The notes below the pieces were generated by a model that was not told the DNA's origin, made no database searches, and was given only the letters and a program-made list of their open reading frames with translations. DNA of 64,000 nucleotides, taken from positions 1 through 64,000 of the forward strand of contig NHZP01000052.1 of the NCBI GenBank assembly GCA_003313425.1. The letters are read 5' to 3'. This document shows, one piece after another, positions 11,325 to 23,278 of the stretch (positions are counted from its first letter, which is position 1; every line of letters begins with the position of its first letter). Made by a program: the position numbers and the translations under genes. The DNA comes from Pseudopyrenochaeta lycopersici (Eukaryota; Ascomycota; Dothideomycetes; Pleosporales; Pseudopyrenochaetaceae).

Positions 11325-14300
11325 GTTATAAGCCCGGTTTACACCTCCTAAGCTACGCAACTCTGCACGAATATAGCTTTAGACGTGTAACTAATAACAA
11401 CTACGTTCACCTTTACCCGTTGTGTCTATTAACAGCTAGGTTAGCGTTAAAGACCTATATAGTTAATAAGTGTCGCTATTTAACTAGAACTGTTACTCTC
11501 TACATAGAGATCAGTTTAGTGATTGATTACTGAGATCACGATATTGTACAACAACGCAGGAGTCACACAAGTGACTGTTTTACTAGATAAACCAGCCAAC
11601 TAGGAGTCGTAGTTCCAGCTACAACAAGAGAAAGCTGTCGTAGATAGCATTTAGAAGTACTACAATATCTTAAAACTAAAGGATAAGCTACTAAAGCTTA
11701 TAGAGCTAAGTAGACTGTTACCTAGTAATATACGGCCAGGAGCGATAGAGATCAGCCAGCTAGACGCAGCTGAAAAGGTATTATACAGTAATCTCCTTTA
11801 AGACTAGAGATACAAAAGAGCAGAGTATATAAAACTTAAGCAGAAGGATAGTAAGCTCCTTCTTAACATCAGCCGTACGATTACTGCTTAACACCTTTAC
11901 CTTATTAGCAGAAAAGATAAGGCGTACGATTAACTAGTTACTCTTAAGAAGTAGTTTGCGCTAACAGCTACCTTACGAAGCAGAGAGCTAACTATTAAAT
12001 ATTAAGCTCTGTAGGACAGTCCTTAGAGTTGAGATCTTAAGTAATAGCTTAATAACTAGATTTATATTACTAACTAAGGCGGGGAGGCAGGTCTCCTTAA
12101 AACAACAGGTTATTAAGCTTAAGAGGATTTCCTAACATCTATTAGGACGATTACCCCTAAATAGGTAGTATTGTCGCACTATAACCTTATTAAAAAGGAG
12201 ACCTTAGATAAGATAAATGAGATTTAACCTCTAGCAGACTATATAGCTTAGTTTAGAGTCTATTATTAACGAATTAGGCCTAGTATAACGTCGCTTAGCA
12301 CGTTTATAATACTTAGTGTTTTAAATAGAACAGACTAGAAGAACTAGAAGGACTAGAAGGAGTAGAGATTATCAAAATTAGCTTATAAGCTAGAATGTCT
12401 CTGCGGAGGTATGCATTAGTATAGGGAGTGCTGGTACCTGTTTCCAGATCATCTAAAGAGACTAGAGAGCTTTTAACCTATTAAAGCTGTACAGGATAGG
12501 ATAGCTGAGGCCTTAAAGAACCTAGAGCAGGTTAAAAGGATTAATAAGCTCCTTGCTCGTCACGGTAAGAAAATTAAGGGCGTGGATAAGCTAATAAGCC
12601 TTAACAGTGGAAAGGAGAGCTAAGGGGGCAGTTTTGCGACCTACAGCTCCTTCTCTATTACCTAGGTGCAACTAAAAACGCTGCTAACAATTATTAATTA
12701 ATAGATCCTTAACCTAGGCTTAAACATCTATATATGCAATTTAAGGAGGTTTAGCTGGCGAGAGATAAGGCAGGCTACAGCCCAGGAAATAGTGCTTGCA
12801 GGAGACTTAATTCTAGCAATACAGGCCTAGAGAGAGGTTATATTTACAGTTAATTAACTATCTAGAATAAGTTAGATTAAGCTAACTAATATAGCCCTTA
12901 TAGAAGGCTTCTTTAAAAACGTTATGAGCCTCTTAAGATGCTGAGAGATAGGTATTTAGTTTAACTTAGGACGAGATGTTATATATAAGCAGCATCCGTT
13001 AAACGTTACATGCCTACTCAGGTATAGAGAAGGACACTAGATCGTTAATACTAACAAGAATAATCGTCTAGCACTAAGTAGCTTCGTAACAGCTCTTCGA
13101 GGAGCGTACAAGGTCTCACAGGAAGATTAACGTCTAATTACCGCATCTTATGTTAAAGCTTATAAGATGTTTACACACGCGAGCAAGGAGGCGATCAACT
13201 ACTTAAATGCAAACGTACGAGGAATCAGTCTTAAGCAAGGAGATTAAGCACTACAGCTGCGAGAATGCGAGACTTGTATTAAGTTAAAATCAACAGCTTA
13301 GGTCAGCAGGTAATAATCAGACAATCGAGCTATAAGGCCTTTCTATAGGATTGTAGTTAATCTCGTACAGCTAATCTTAACAGGAGAAACGTGCTATAAC
13401 AGAGATTGTTACCTCTTACATGCTATATGCGAGTTCTTAAGGTAGCATAAGGCGACAACTCTTACTAATAAAACACTGCCTGTTGTAATAGCAGCGTTGC
13501 GAGCGCTAATAAATAAGATTAAACGCTAGTATGGACATACTGTTATTATCCTTAAGGTTAACAGCGATTGCAGATATAGCTTACAGCTCTATAAGATCGC
13601 GAGGCAGGCTGGCCTTAAGGTTAAGCTTCGAGCCCCTAACACGCCTAAATAGCTAGGAGCTGTAGAGTAAGCAGGGAACGTAATTATAATAAGAGTAAGA
13701 TTACTTTAAATTAAGGCAGGACTACTAAAGTCGCTGTTAAATAAGCTAGCAGTTACAGCAGCTTAAATTATTAATGTTACTCCTACTAAGTTAATCGCAT
13801 AGAAGACGCTATATAAGCTAGTCTATAGCAGGCAGCCTTTAGTTACCTACTTCTTACAGATAGGCTGTAAAGCCTATATCCTAAATAAGAAGCTAAAGAA
13901 AGCAGATAAGCTTAAGTCTTGTATATTTATAGGATACCTTATAGAGTACGACTTAATAAATATCTTTCGCATCTAGCTACTAAAGAAGAGCTAGGTAATA
14001 CGCGTAAGAGACGTAATATTTTAGAAGAACAGCCTTTTTAACAACTATAAGAAAGCTAAGAGAGAAGCTATTATATAAGAAGATATTAACTATCTTAATA
14101 TACCTTAGGTACAGGAGATAGAGGCTAATTAAGAGATACTGCAGAACTAGATGCACTAGCTTAACAATAAGACAGCTCATTCTACAGAGATAGCTGAAAA
14201 TAACACAGTAGCAGAGTTCTATAAGGACTAGGGCTTTCTACTAACACTAGAACTATTAGATTGTAGTACTGTACTACCTTAATAGGAGGCAGGTAATAAT

Positions 14301-16505
14301 AGAGAACTAGACTAAGCTACAGAGCTAGTAGAATAGGTTAGTACTAAAGATTAAGGCACCGAGGAACAGGTTCAAGAACAGCTGCTTAATAAGCTGCAGA
14401 CATATTATGAGGATAACACGTCTACAGTCACATATAGACTAGATGGACCAAGTAGGCCAGATGGACTACTTAGGCCAGCTGCAACAGGCAGGCGAGGCTG
14501 ACCACGAAAGCTACTATCTAAGTGGCCTAGAGGATAGAGTAATACAGACAACTATATACTAGATTGTTAGCAGAATAATGCACTAAAGATAGCTAATCCT
14601 ACTGTTAGAAGTAGTAGTAATATTATAGAAGGAAAGAGAGCTAGGAGGCTAGCTAACTAGGCCCTAGCTACATACTACAGAGTATTCGCAGTAGTATTAA
14701 ATCTAATAGCTCTGTTAAAGCTTACAGGTGAGATGCCTAGGTTAAGGCTACATCGTAATTAACTGCTAGAACCGCTAAAGCGATAGAAGGAAGTAAAGGA
14801 TTATTTATTTAGTGCTAAGTTTAGAGAGGCAGTACGAGCAGAGCTTAACAGCTGCTAGTTAAAAGATTACTTTAAGCGTACAGAGGTTACTGCAACAACA
14901 GCAGATGCTAAGGTTCTACCCCTAATGTAGGTGTTCTTATATAAGTTTAATAAAGACAGGTACCTATATAAGTTTAAGGCGCGTATATGCGTATAAGGAG
15001 ACCTGCAGGAGTATAGGGTAAGACGTATACTACAACGTTAGCTATTAAGGTCTTTTAATCTCTTATAGCACTAGCAGTAGTATTTAACCTAAAGATGTTT
15101 TAGTTTAACGCCCTAAACGCCTTTCTTAACGCTTAACTACTACGTAAGATATACTATTATACGCCTAAAGGGTTTACAGATAAGTTTAGTAAGCTTCTTA
15201 AGCTTTAGTAAGCGCTCTATAGCCTTAAAGAAGTACTACTACTATAGTACTAGGAGCTCTTATTAACCTTAAAGAAGCTTAGGTTAAGGCCTGTGCTAGG
15301 AGTACCGTGCCTATACACGAACGACTGTCTAATTGTCTTTTTCTATGTAGACGATATCGTTGTCCTTGTCTATCCGCTCAATATAAGCTACTACTAGACG
15401 TTTAAGTAACAGATGCTTAGAACGTACAAGATCTGTAAGCTAGGCGAGCTGAAGTAGTTCCTTAGCATCTATATAATCCGTAAGGAGCTTACTTAATTAA
15501 TCTACCTAGTACAGGACTTATTTATTAATAAGATTACAGTAAAGTTTACCCTAAGGTCTAGCGTAAGATGCCTAGACGTACCCCTAAGGGACAACGTCCT
15601 CCTGCCTTTAACAGAGGATTTAAGTGCTGCTTAAACACAAAGGTATCAGCAGCTAGTTAGATTACTAGCGTATATATTAATATTAACAAGACCAGACGTC
15701 GCGAGAGCGCACTTAATCCTTGCACGCTACCTACAGAATCTAGGGTAAAAGCACCTGCACGCTGCTAACTATATGTAGAGATACCTAATAGGTACAAAGC
15801 ACCTAGCTATTTAAGCGTTAGGGGACATCCAGCACAGCATAACTAGTATTACATTACTAGCTTAGTAGGAGCTAGACTAAAAACCTCTCTTTTATAGTGC
15901 ATTAGATGCGGCCTTCGCAGATAAGCCTAAAACTCGCTAAAGCTCTTAAGGCTACATCTTTAAACTATATAGACTACCTATTAACTAGAAGGCAACAGTC
16001 TAATAATTAGTTATAAAATTAACTACTAAGGCTAAGCTGCTATCTCTATCCCTTACAGGATCAGAGATAGAATAGTAGCAACGCTTCTTTTAAGCTATTT
16101 AATTTAACCCTAAGTTTACACTAGCACTGTAGTGTGATAACTAGTAGACTATCTTAATCGTAACAAAGGCAGTTAACAAGCTTCAGACGAAGCTGAAGCA
16201 TGTAGACGTACATTATTATTAGTTACGTTAGGAGGTAGCAGAAGGCAGACTACAGGTAGACTAGAAGGCTACTACAGAGATGCCAGCTAATAGCCTTACA
16301 AAGATCCTTAGTTAACAGAAGCACGCTGACTTCGTACGCCAGCTAGGACTAAGTGACCTATCAAGGATTCGAGAGGAATCAGAGAGTACTGCTCTCAGTC
16401 TGCAGGACCTGGGGGGGTAGGACTACCAACTACAGTAGAGGCAGACGCTTAAGGACACTCATTTACAGCTTTCGTTGCTCTTCATTCACTCAAGCTGGGG
16501 GGGTG

Positions 16506-16628
16506 TGTTAGCCAACACGGTTAGCTCCTCACGTGCTCTGTTATATAAGCATCCACAGGGTATATAGTTCCCTTGTGTCTCATTTGATAGGAATCAACCT
16601 AGTTCCTCCTGCCTGCTGCCCGCCAACA
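16506..16628 (+). repeat. 3' LTR of the copia element
   Basis: Identical in length (123 bp) and sequence to the 5' LTR. It is preceded by a G-rich tract and followed by CTATC, the same five bases that precede the 5' LTR. Confidence 0.95.
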
Positions 16629-17933
16629 CTATCAATCACCGGCAGCACGACCCTGGAAGTGACGGTATCTAGCCTGAATGATATCCACAACCAGGACAGG
16701 CTGGAAGACAGATTAAGGTGATCTTGTTGTAGTCGTTGGGGGAATCACCACATTGTACAGTACAGCCCCACCGAATTATTACTTTCTTTTTTCTACGTCG
16801 ACCTCTCTCAGTGCTATCAGAGTTCACTACATCTTTTTGTCTATTTCTTACCTCTCCAGGTTCCTTGTTAGCGTCCTTGATCTCATTCGCAGGCTGTGTT
16901 GGGTTAAATGCTTGCTCGGTATCTTGCACAGAAGTTTTAAAGGCTTAGCGGCTGATGATATTGCCGATTCTCTCCTGCATGTGGTGATGATAGTGAAAAT
17001 GCACCCAAACCTCAGTGCGGCTAGTCTTGAGGGAATTCTGGTAGCCGTTCGCTTGTGTTCCGCCGCTCGCTTGCCATGTCGGCTTCGTTACTGTCGTCGT
17101 GAAACCATGTATCGCCACGACTAATAATACCAAGGCCGGATCAAAAAATTGTGCGCAGGCTATTTCGTGCCCTCAGAGACTATTTGTACGCGTACTGCGG
17201 AATGGATCATGATATCCTAAACTCCTTTTTTTTCTATTCTAGTGGATTTTTATTGGTGAAAACTAGAGGTAAAGTATAGTCCCAGATAGGTGTCAGCAAA
17301 TGGATGCCAATAGATTACTTTGTAAAATAAACTATCGTAATGATGCGGCGCTTATTAGTTCTTGTTTGTGCGAAATGTAGATAAGCATATTTAGAATGCT
17401 TTACGAATGAAAATCAACAGTTGCAGTCTATTTCTCCTCAGATTCTCAACTGTATAACTTCCTATAGAATTAATATGTATCACGCTAGGCTATGAAGCGA
17501 TTTATCTGGGGTTGTTAGTTCATCGTATTGGTTTGTTATACCATCACTTGTCGGACGGCAGTAGTAGAACGCAATGATCAAACTCAGGTGCAGTATAATC
17601 TGAACAACATCTAAAAAGATGTGATGTTGTATAAGTATATCTTGGGTCGATTGTTTGTGTTTCAAAAGTTGTATTCAGCGTGCCGATGAAACTTTATGAG
17701 CTCGCTCGGCATACACTCAGGCATACGTACCTCGGAACATCTCCAGACTTTGAAATTCGGGATCATATGTTCGAATAAATCGGCTCGAGTGTATTTAAGT
17801 CTAAGATGGAACATGTTCACGATACTGAGGTGGGATTCGGGCATATATTTGAACGCTGATCCTGCTAGAGATAGAAATCATTCTATCTCTGTGGACTGAT
17901 AAATACGTCGATTGGTTGAAGTACTTTAGTAAC
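16629..17933. other. Intergenic, no supported gene
   Basis: This is unmutated DNA right of the copia insertion. Only short overlapping frames on both strands are present (for example 86 codons on the minus strand at 16,669-16,929), none with recognisable domains or splice logic. 'gtatattaa'-like AT-rich parts lie at 17,230-17,480. It contains the downstream region of the cupin gene. Confidence 0.5.
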
Positions 17934-18512
17934 TCAGCTTGACTTCGCTACATTTTGCATACCGCCAAGGTCTTCTGTAAGCTCTTCCCCATTGCATTTC
18001 ACTGCCGAAGCGTCAAGCAAAACGTACAGCATTCTCGCCCATGACTCGCTGCGGTTGATCCACTGATGCATCGTACCTCTCTGTACTACAACGTCACCAA
18101 TTCTTAGGCTTCGTGATTCGCCAGAATCCAAAAGACACTCCATCTCTCCGAAAAGTACAATTCCGAAGTCGCAACTAATAGTTCGGTGCATTGGTGAGCT
18201 GGCTTTTGGCGGGTAATCGACATATCTCAAGACGCTCCCACCTCGTCGAACAAGACCGCTTGATTTGCGATTATTATGCATAAATTCCATCTCAAGAAGG
18301 TCTTGGTCGTCAGAGAGGCGAACCGGAACAGTGGAGGTGGCGTACGCGAATCCAAATCCCGCGGGATCATTTTTGGGGCCGACTGCCCAGAATTCAACGG
18401 ACTCGGGTAGTGTGTCCGAAAATATGGCTTTGCCTTGGTCATTATGTGTGGTAATGAAACGGTGTGGTCGCTGCAGCGGATCATCGAGATCTGAATGCTC
18501 TGAAGCAGTCAT
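17934..18512 (-). CDS. Cupin-domain protein
   Basis: A single-exon 192-aa protein. The C-terminal half forms a small cupin barrel: a first metal-motif region around 'SSPMHRT...FGIVLFGEMECLLDSGE' (one visible His) and a second 'GDVVVQRGTMHQWIN' (residues about 148-162), whose G-D-(x)-Q-x-G-x-x-H-x-W-x-N pattern is typical of fungal Cupin_2 proteins. The substrate cannot be read from sequence. No signal peptide is present, so it is probably cytosolic. It is divergent from the fumarylacetoacetase gene across 448 bp, suggesting co-regulation in an aromatic or polyketide-type catabolic cluster with the MFS transporter and Zn2Cys6 factor further right (inference). It could be a dioxygenase, isomerase or non-enzymatic cupin. 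Confidence 0.85.
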   Translation of the reverse strand: MTASEHSDLDDPLQRPHRFITTHNDQGKAIFSDTLPESVEFWAVGPKNDPAGFGFAYATSTVPVRLSDDQDLLEMEFMHNNRKSSGLVRRGGSVLRYVDYPPKASSPMHRTISCDFGIVLFGEMECLLDSGESRSLRIGDVVVQRGTMHQWINRSESWARMLYVLLDASAVKCNGEELTEDLGGMQNVAKSS

Positions 18513-18960
18513 TGTGATTAGAGATGACAGCGAAGGGTATGATCAATGTTCTGGGTTAAGATTCTTTGGAAAGGGTTGAAAAGGGTAAAAAGAGCACATA
18601 GATGACTTCTTACTGTACTATCTTGATACAGTCCGTCATGGTAGTTGAATAATTCGCTCATATCGGCTCCGAAACATGTCGGAGTGAATGTTCGGGCCGA
18701 ACATTTCATCTTCGCAATTTGTTTGTTCGGCTCCAATAAACTTACCGAGGTATATTCACGTACAGGAGCAAAGAATCAATTCTAAACTTGAGTTTGGGAA
18801 TATCCCAACAATAAATATGGGCGGCACGTAACTTTGTAATGTTCTCCGTCCTTCTTACATGTACCAGCCCAAAATACATGAATTTTCAAGACGCCCACTG
18901 CTCTTTGATCAATGAGAAAGCATCCAGTTCCTATTTATGTACTTTTAAGCAACGTAAACA
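18513..18960. promoter_or_regulatory. Divergent promoter region, cupin / fumarylacetoacetase
   Basis: 448 bp between the two start codons. At 18,668-18,703 CGG/CCG triplets lie close together ('ggctccgaaacatgtcggag' and 'gttcgggccgaacatt'), the kind of half-sites bound by Zn2Cys6 dimers. A palindromic 'atgttcgggccgaacat' (18,688-18,704) is a good candidate operator. Binding by the linked regulator is inference. Confidence 0.45.
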
Positions 18961-20485
18961 ATGAAGCTTTGGCCTATTGAAATACCTTCTGGGAGTCCTT
19001 TCACCTTGCACAACGTACCATTTGGTATATTTAGCATTCCGCCACAGGTACGTGAAACCAGCCTATTCACGAATTGCTTTATGTGATTTATTGGAATCAC
19101 TTTAGCGAGGACTACTGAACATGACACAGTCGGACAAGCGAGTCGGTGCCGCAATCGGGAAATTTATCATTGATCTTTCTGTCCTCGAACGATCACTTCA
19201 GTTTAACCAACATTTCTTTGACTGTGAAATCAAGTCTCCTGAAATATCGATATTCACAGGTTCAGATCTCAGTAAATTCGCAAGACTCAGTGCATCAACC
19301 CGAAAGAGGGTGCGCCAGACTTTGATTGATTGGCTGAGGGATGAACACTCTCCACTCTTCGAAGAACGCCTCCTGTACAATGGTATCTTCGTTCCAATGG
19401 AACAGGCTAAGATGCATTTACCCTTCGGCATTGGTGGATTCACGGATTTCATGTGTGCAGACGTTCATGTTGAGAATGCATGTAGACCCACTTCGTTTCA
19501 TTTGTCCATGTTGACGCTCTAACTTCATTGCAGTGTTCCCGGCTTGCTGGTGCAATGGTGCCTCCAAGCCATTATGCCATGCCCTTAGGCTACAATGGTC
19601 GGGCGTCGTCAGTCATTATTGATGACGAGCCGATTCATCGTCCTCGAGGAATCATTCGCAATCCAGAAACGGGTGATTATTCCTTCTCACACAGTAAACA
19701 GATGGATTACGAGGCTGAGTTGGCGGTATTTGTATCTGCACCTGTACCGAAGGGTGTGACTATTACAGCCGACCAAGCGGATGACCATATATTTGGTTTC
19801 GTCATCCTTAATGACTGGTCCGCAAGGGATATTCAATTTACGGAAATGACACCTCTTGGACCTCTGAATGGTAAGGCGTTTGCAAGCAGCATATCCCCAT
19901 GGGTTATCACTCTGGATGCGTTGCGACATGCAAGATGTGCACCCACAGCCGTCGATTTATCTGGCGGTTCCACTAAAGCCCACCATTTGAGTCATGTCAA
20001 TACAAAAGCTACGTGGAATCTCGATCTAGAGGTTTCGGTTTACAGTATGGCTCTCTAGAAAGTCCTGATGCACACTTTCTAAATTTCGAATAGGAACGAG
20101 CTCCAACACGGCCAAGCAATTGATATTGACATCATCCAATCTTGGCGACCTTCGCTGGTCGCCAGGTCAGATGCTTGCCCATCTTTCTTCTTCTGGCTGC
20201 GGACTGTGCACCGGGGATCTTATTGGGACTGGCACGATATCATCACCAGTGCGTCATACTGTTCCTTGGCTAACCAAAGATGAGGGTGTATCTTCTTTGC
20301 ATGGCAGCTTTGGCTGTCTCTTCGAATTAACAGAAGGGGGAAAAATACCAATAGGAGGTTCTGGTGATGACCGATTGATCTGGCTTGAAGATGGTGATGA
20401 GGTGGTAATGACGGTCAGGTCAGGAGAGAGTGGAGCGGAATTTGGAAAGTTACGAGGCCGGCTTATGGAACCCCGAATCAATTGA
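18961..20485 (+). CDS. Fumarylacetoacetase (FAH family, with FAH N-terminal domain)
   Basis: Four exons: 18,961-19,047, 19,130-19,477, 19,534-20,044 and 20,094-20,485, giving 445 aa, close to the usual length of true fumarylacetoacetases. The N-terminus 'VPFGIFSIP' then 'RVGAAIGKFIIDLSVL' is the FAH_N signature. 'YNGRASSVI', 'YEAELAVFV' and 'LNDWSARDIQ..E..PLGPL.GK' are catalytic-domain motifs, and 'GDLIGTGTIS' follows. The enzyme hydrolyses fumarylacetoacetate to fumarate and acetoacetate in tyrosine/phenylalanine breakdown. No homogentisate dioxygenase or maleylacetoacetate isomerase is visible here, so this may be a cluster-specific paralogue. The second intron (19,478-19,533) keeps frame only with a GC-AG splice pair. 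The ATG at 18,961 was chosen because it restores the FAH_N start. Confidence 0.9.
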
Positions 20486-21215
20486 GCTTTTCATGTACGT
20501 TACATTGGTTTCTAAAACTTACCTTCGGGAGATGCAGAACTTGTAACTCCCTGTTGTTCATTTTCGCAGCAACAGAAATCATCGCCACATAGACTTTCCT
20601 TTCTCAAGTATTAGCTATGGTGGAGGAAAGAGGGAGCCGGGAAACAGATATCTAAGTGATCAGGTAAACGGACCACTATTCGTTATGAAAACTCGTAGGA
20701 GCGAGCTATATAATTTATCTGAATACAGTTCACCGCAAGGGCTAGCGCTCAGGCTGGAGCGGGGGAAACCTATTGCCGTTCCTCAGAGCGCAAAGAGCGC
20801 AGTATGACAGGTCATGGCGCGTCGTTCGCAACAGTTATCTACTACCTTTCGTTTCATGTATTAATATACTCTTTATCAGGAGTTCCAAGTACAATATTCC
20901 CTAATGCCTTGGCACAGGATTTTCATAATGAGAAACCTCTTCACTCAGATATATGGATAGCTTGAATCAACACTTGTAACAAACAACCTTGTATTTTTGG
21001 CCCTTCGGCCATTGCACATACGTCAAGGTTTTCATTGAGAGATTAACAGTACCGTGCACAGAAACGACTAGGACTGTAAATAACCACACTCTGTAGCCGA
21101 ATCTTTTGGTCCAATCTTTGAAGCAAACATCTTTGTCAACTAGAAATGGGCAAATTGTCCGTCGACAAATGTACTAATCACATCATTGCATCCCAATTCA
21201 TGCCAATCAAGAAAG
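20486..21215. other. Intergenic between convergent FAH and MFS genes
   Basis: 730 bp with no supported ORF. A GC-rich patch lies at 20,740-20,830 and AT-rich 3' flank on both sides. It presumably holds the two 3' UTRs. Confidence 0.5.
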
Positions 21216-22947
21216 CTAGCGGAGTGCTTGCATCGACCTCCGAATCCGCCCGTTCGTGAAATAGAGGGGTAGAGCAAGAAATCCAAGCGCACAAAGAATC
21301 CCTCCGAACAGGACATATGTGTTGCGAAATCCCATCCCAGTTAACCATCGGTTGAATGAGCTGCTGTAACCAAACGATACAGCGTTGCGGCCCCCACAAA
21401 CAAGGACAATAGCGGGCCCAGACATATGTGGCAACGCCTCTCCAAGCCATACCACAGTTACCGCAGATATACCGCAGAATCCACAGTAAAACAAGGCGAA
21501 TGCAGCATGGATCCCAACCCAACTGTATTCTCCTGGATTATTCCCCACGATGCCATAAAGAAGTAAACCAGCAAACGCTAAGGTTGTGGGTATGAGAAAA
21601 TTCGGTAGGACGTGTTCTGGCTCCCTCACACCCCCATTCCGCTTCGTTAAATAGCGACTGGTAGGTTCAGCCAGGGAACCAATAAGAAGGCCACATAAGG
21701 CTCCTAGTGCAGACCCAAGTTGCACAGTGCCCACGGTTGATGCAGAGAAGTGCCAAGGATCCATTTCGAGTCGCTGAGTGTAGGTGAGACTGAGGACCAC
21801 TATTCCGCCGAACAAAATACTGTTGAATATAAGTGCCCAAAATGTACCCGGGACAAGCATACAAAGAATCATGTCTTTATAGGAGCGTAGGAAGCTGGCA
21901 ACTGGTTTAGGCTGAATCCTGAAAGGTAACAGCTCACGAGGGTAAGATAGTTTAGCTGGCGGTGGTTTGTTGCCCTCGTTCTCAACAAAGACATCGAATC
22001 CTGCCGATTGGGCATCAGTTACTGTTTCAAACACTCGATGTGTTCCATACGAGTCTGTTGTATGGATTCCGTTGCTGAAAGCTTCGGCTCGACGATGAAA
22101 TAGGGTCTCTGGGAAGAAGAAGAAGACCAACACCAGAGATAGGGCCATAATCGCCGCCCAAAACCAGTACGCGACACGCCAATCTCCATCCGCGCTGTCT
22201 ACCATGAAGGGTAACGGTACCAGGAGTAAGGATGAGCCGACTGCAGTTAACGTCCAATACATTACCAGACGTGCACTTCGGACGTGTAGGAATGATATAT
22301 CCAAGACGATGATAGGTAGCTGTGTGGCCACTTGGTCAGTGTCATACGAGCCAGAGTTGATGCAATTTATATGCCAAAGAAACTCACCAGGCAGTCGGAA
22401 ACGCCTGCAGTCAGACCCTGAAGGCATCGGGCTCCCAGGTGAGATTCAAATGAATTAGATTTCGCAGCCCAGATAACCGATGCAAGCAGGATGGAATTGC
22501 TCAAGAGGAAAGCACAGCGTCTGCCCAAAGCCAAAGAAAGAGGGACGAATAGGAAATTTCCTATGCCCATGCAGAGGGACGGATAGCTGGCAAGATCGAT
22601 GATTCTTGCAGCATCAAACGCCTGGTTTGCACATAAGCAGCTGAGAAGGCCAATGCACCTGTGGAGTGGATGTGTGCACTTACGCCTCGCGTTTGTTGCT
22701 TGTATTCACCAATAAGCTTTCCAAAAAATAGGGGCGTGGTTTGGACGATCCCAAAGCCCGTGACGGCGTATACACAAACCACGGCAAGAACGAGGCGCTG
22801 TTTCCAGATTGAGAAACTCAGGGGGTCGTTTGGATCCGACGAAGGAATAGGGAAATTTCGAGGCCTCCCATCTTCGCCATACAGCCGAATACTCTGTATA
22901 TGACTTTCGTGTATCACCTCGTGCTTCTCGGAATCGGACTTCTCCAT
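21216..22947 (-). CDS. Major facilitator superfamily transporter (DHA1-like)
   Basis: Minus-strand exons 22,947-22,684, 22,621-22,388 and 22,319-21,216 (introns of 62 and 68 nt) give 533 aa. A hydrophilic N-terminus with the fungal MFS motif 'SDPNDPLSFSIWKQR' precedes about 12 hydrophobic segments. 'LGRRCAFLLSNS' matches the loop 2-3 motif and 'DISFLHVRSARLVMYW' is typical of fungal DHA1 carriers. A long central cytosolic loop (about residues 220-290) separates two six-helix halves. The substrate is unknown. It is likely plasma-membrane export or import of the metabolite handled by the neighbouring cupin and FAH. It is divergent from the Zn2Cys6 gene over 331 bp. Confidence 0.9.
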
Positions 22948-23278
22948 TCCTGTAATGGATGTTATGTCTTGTATTTAGCGTGACACAGGTCGAAATTAAC
23001 AACGAAAATGTGAGGTTCGAACGCCTTGCACAGTCAATCGCAAACGAAAGTAACTCAGATCTTTATTGAAATATTGATATTGAGCACATTCGATAATTTG
23101 CGGGGGAGTTTAGGCCCGGGGCGCTTGGCGCTCTAATGTCAGTTAGAGGTGAACAAAGATCGGCCCGGTGGCACGGACGCCCGATCTCTTGGGGTCGGTC
23201 CGACCCTTCCATCTCCTCATCTTTCCCTCCTTTTGCCTTTTCATTCCCCGCCCGAATCCGAACTCATGACCGAACATA
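22948..23278. promoter_or_regulatory. Divergent promoter region, MFS transporter / Zn2Cys6 factor
   Basis: 331 bp between start codons. It includes 'cggcccggtggcacgg' and 'gtcggtccgac' (23,160-23,206), with CGG/CCG triplets suited to Zn2Cys6 binding, and a pyrimidine-rich tract (23,207-23,255) just before the regulator's ATG, a common fungal promoter feature. The site assignment is inference. Confidence 0.4.

Larger units (their letters stand above)
11202..16628 (+). mobile_element. Ty1/copia LTR retrotransposon, structurally complete, interior RIP-degraded
   Basis: Two identical 123-bp LTRs flank a 5.2-kb interior, and the whole is flanked by a perfect 5-bp duplication CTATC (11,197-11,201 and 16,629-16,633). 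Plus-strand domains follow copia order: gag-like region (about 11,600-12,300), a CxC..H..C knuckle ('CLCGGMH' near 12,390), integrase (about 13,300-14,000; 'ALINKIKR', 'VNSDC', 'IFIGYLIEYD'), and reverse transcriptase with an intact 'YVDDIVV' at 15,344-15,355. An RNase H tail ends near 16,400 ('HADFVRQLGLSDLS'). Many Gln codons have become TAG/TAA, so it cannot encode its own proteins. A G-run (16,497-16,503) before the 3' LTR may be the polypurine tract. Confidence 0.92.

Noticed and set aside
13980..14180. 66-codon minus-strand frame inside the copia element
   Set aside because: It is antisense to the integrase region, and the hydrophobic content reflects RIP-biased composition.
16669..16929. 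86-codon minus-strand frame right of the copia LTR
   Set aside because: The frame is short, basic and low in complexity, with an overlapping plus-strand frame of equal length and no domain. The signal is insufficient to call a gene.
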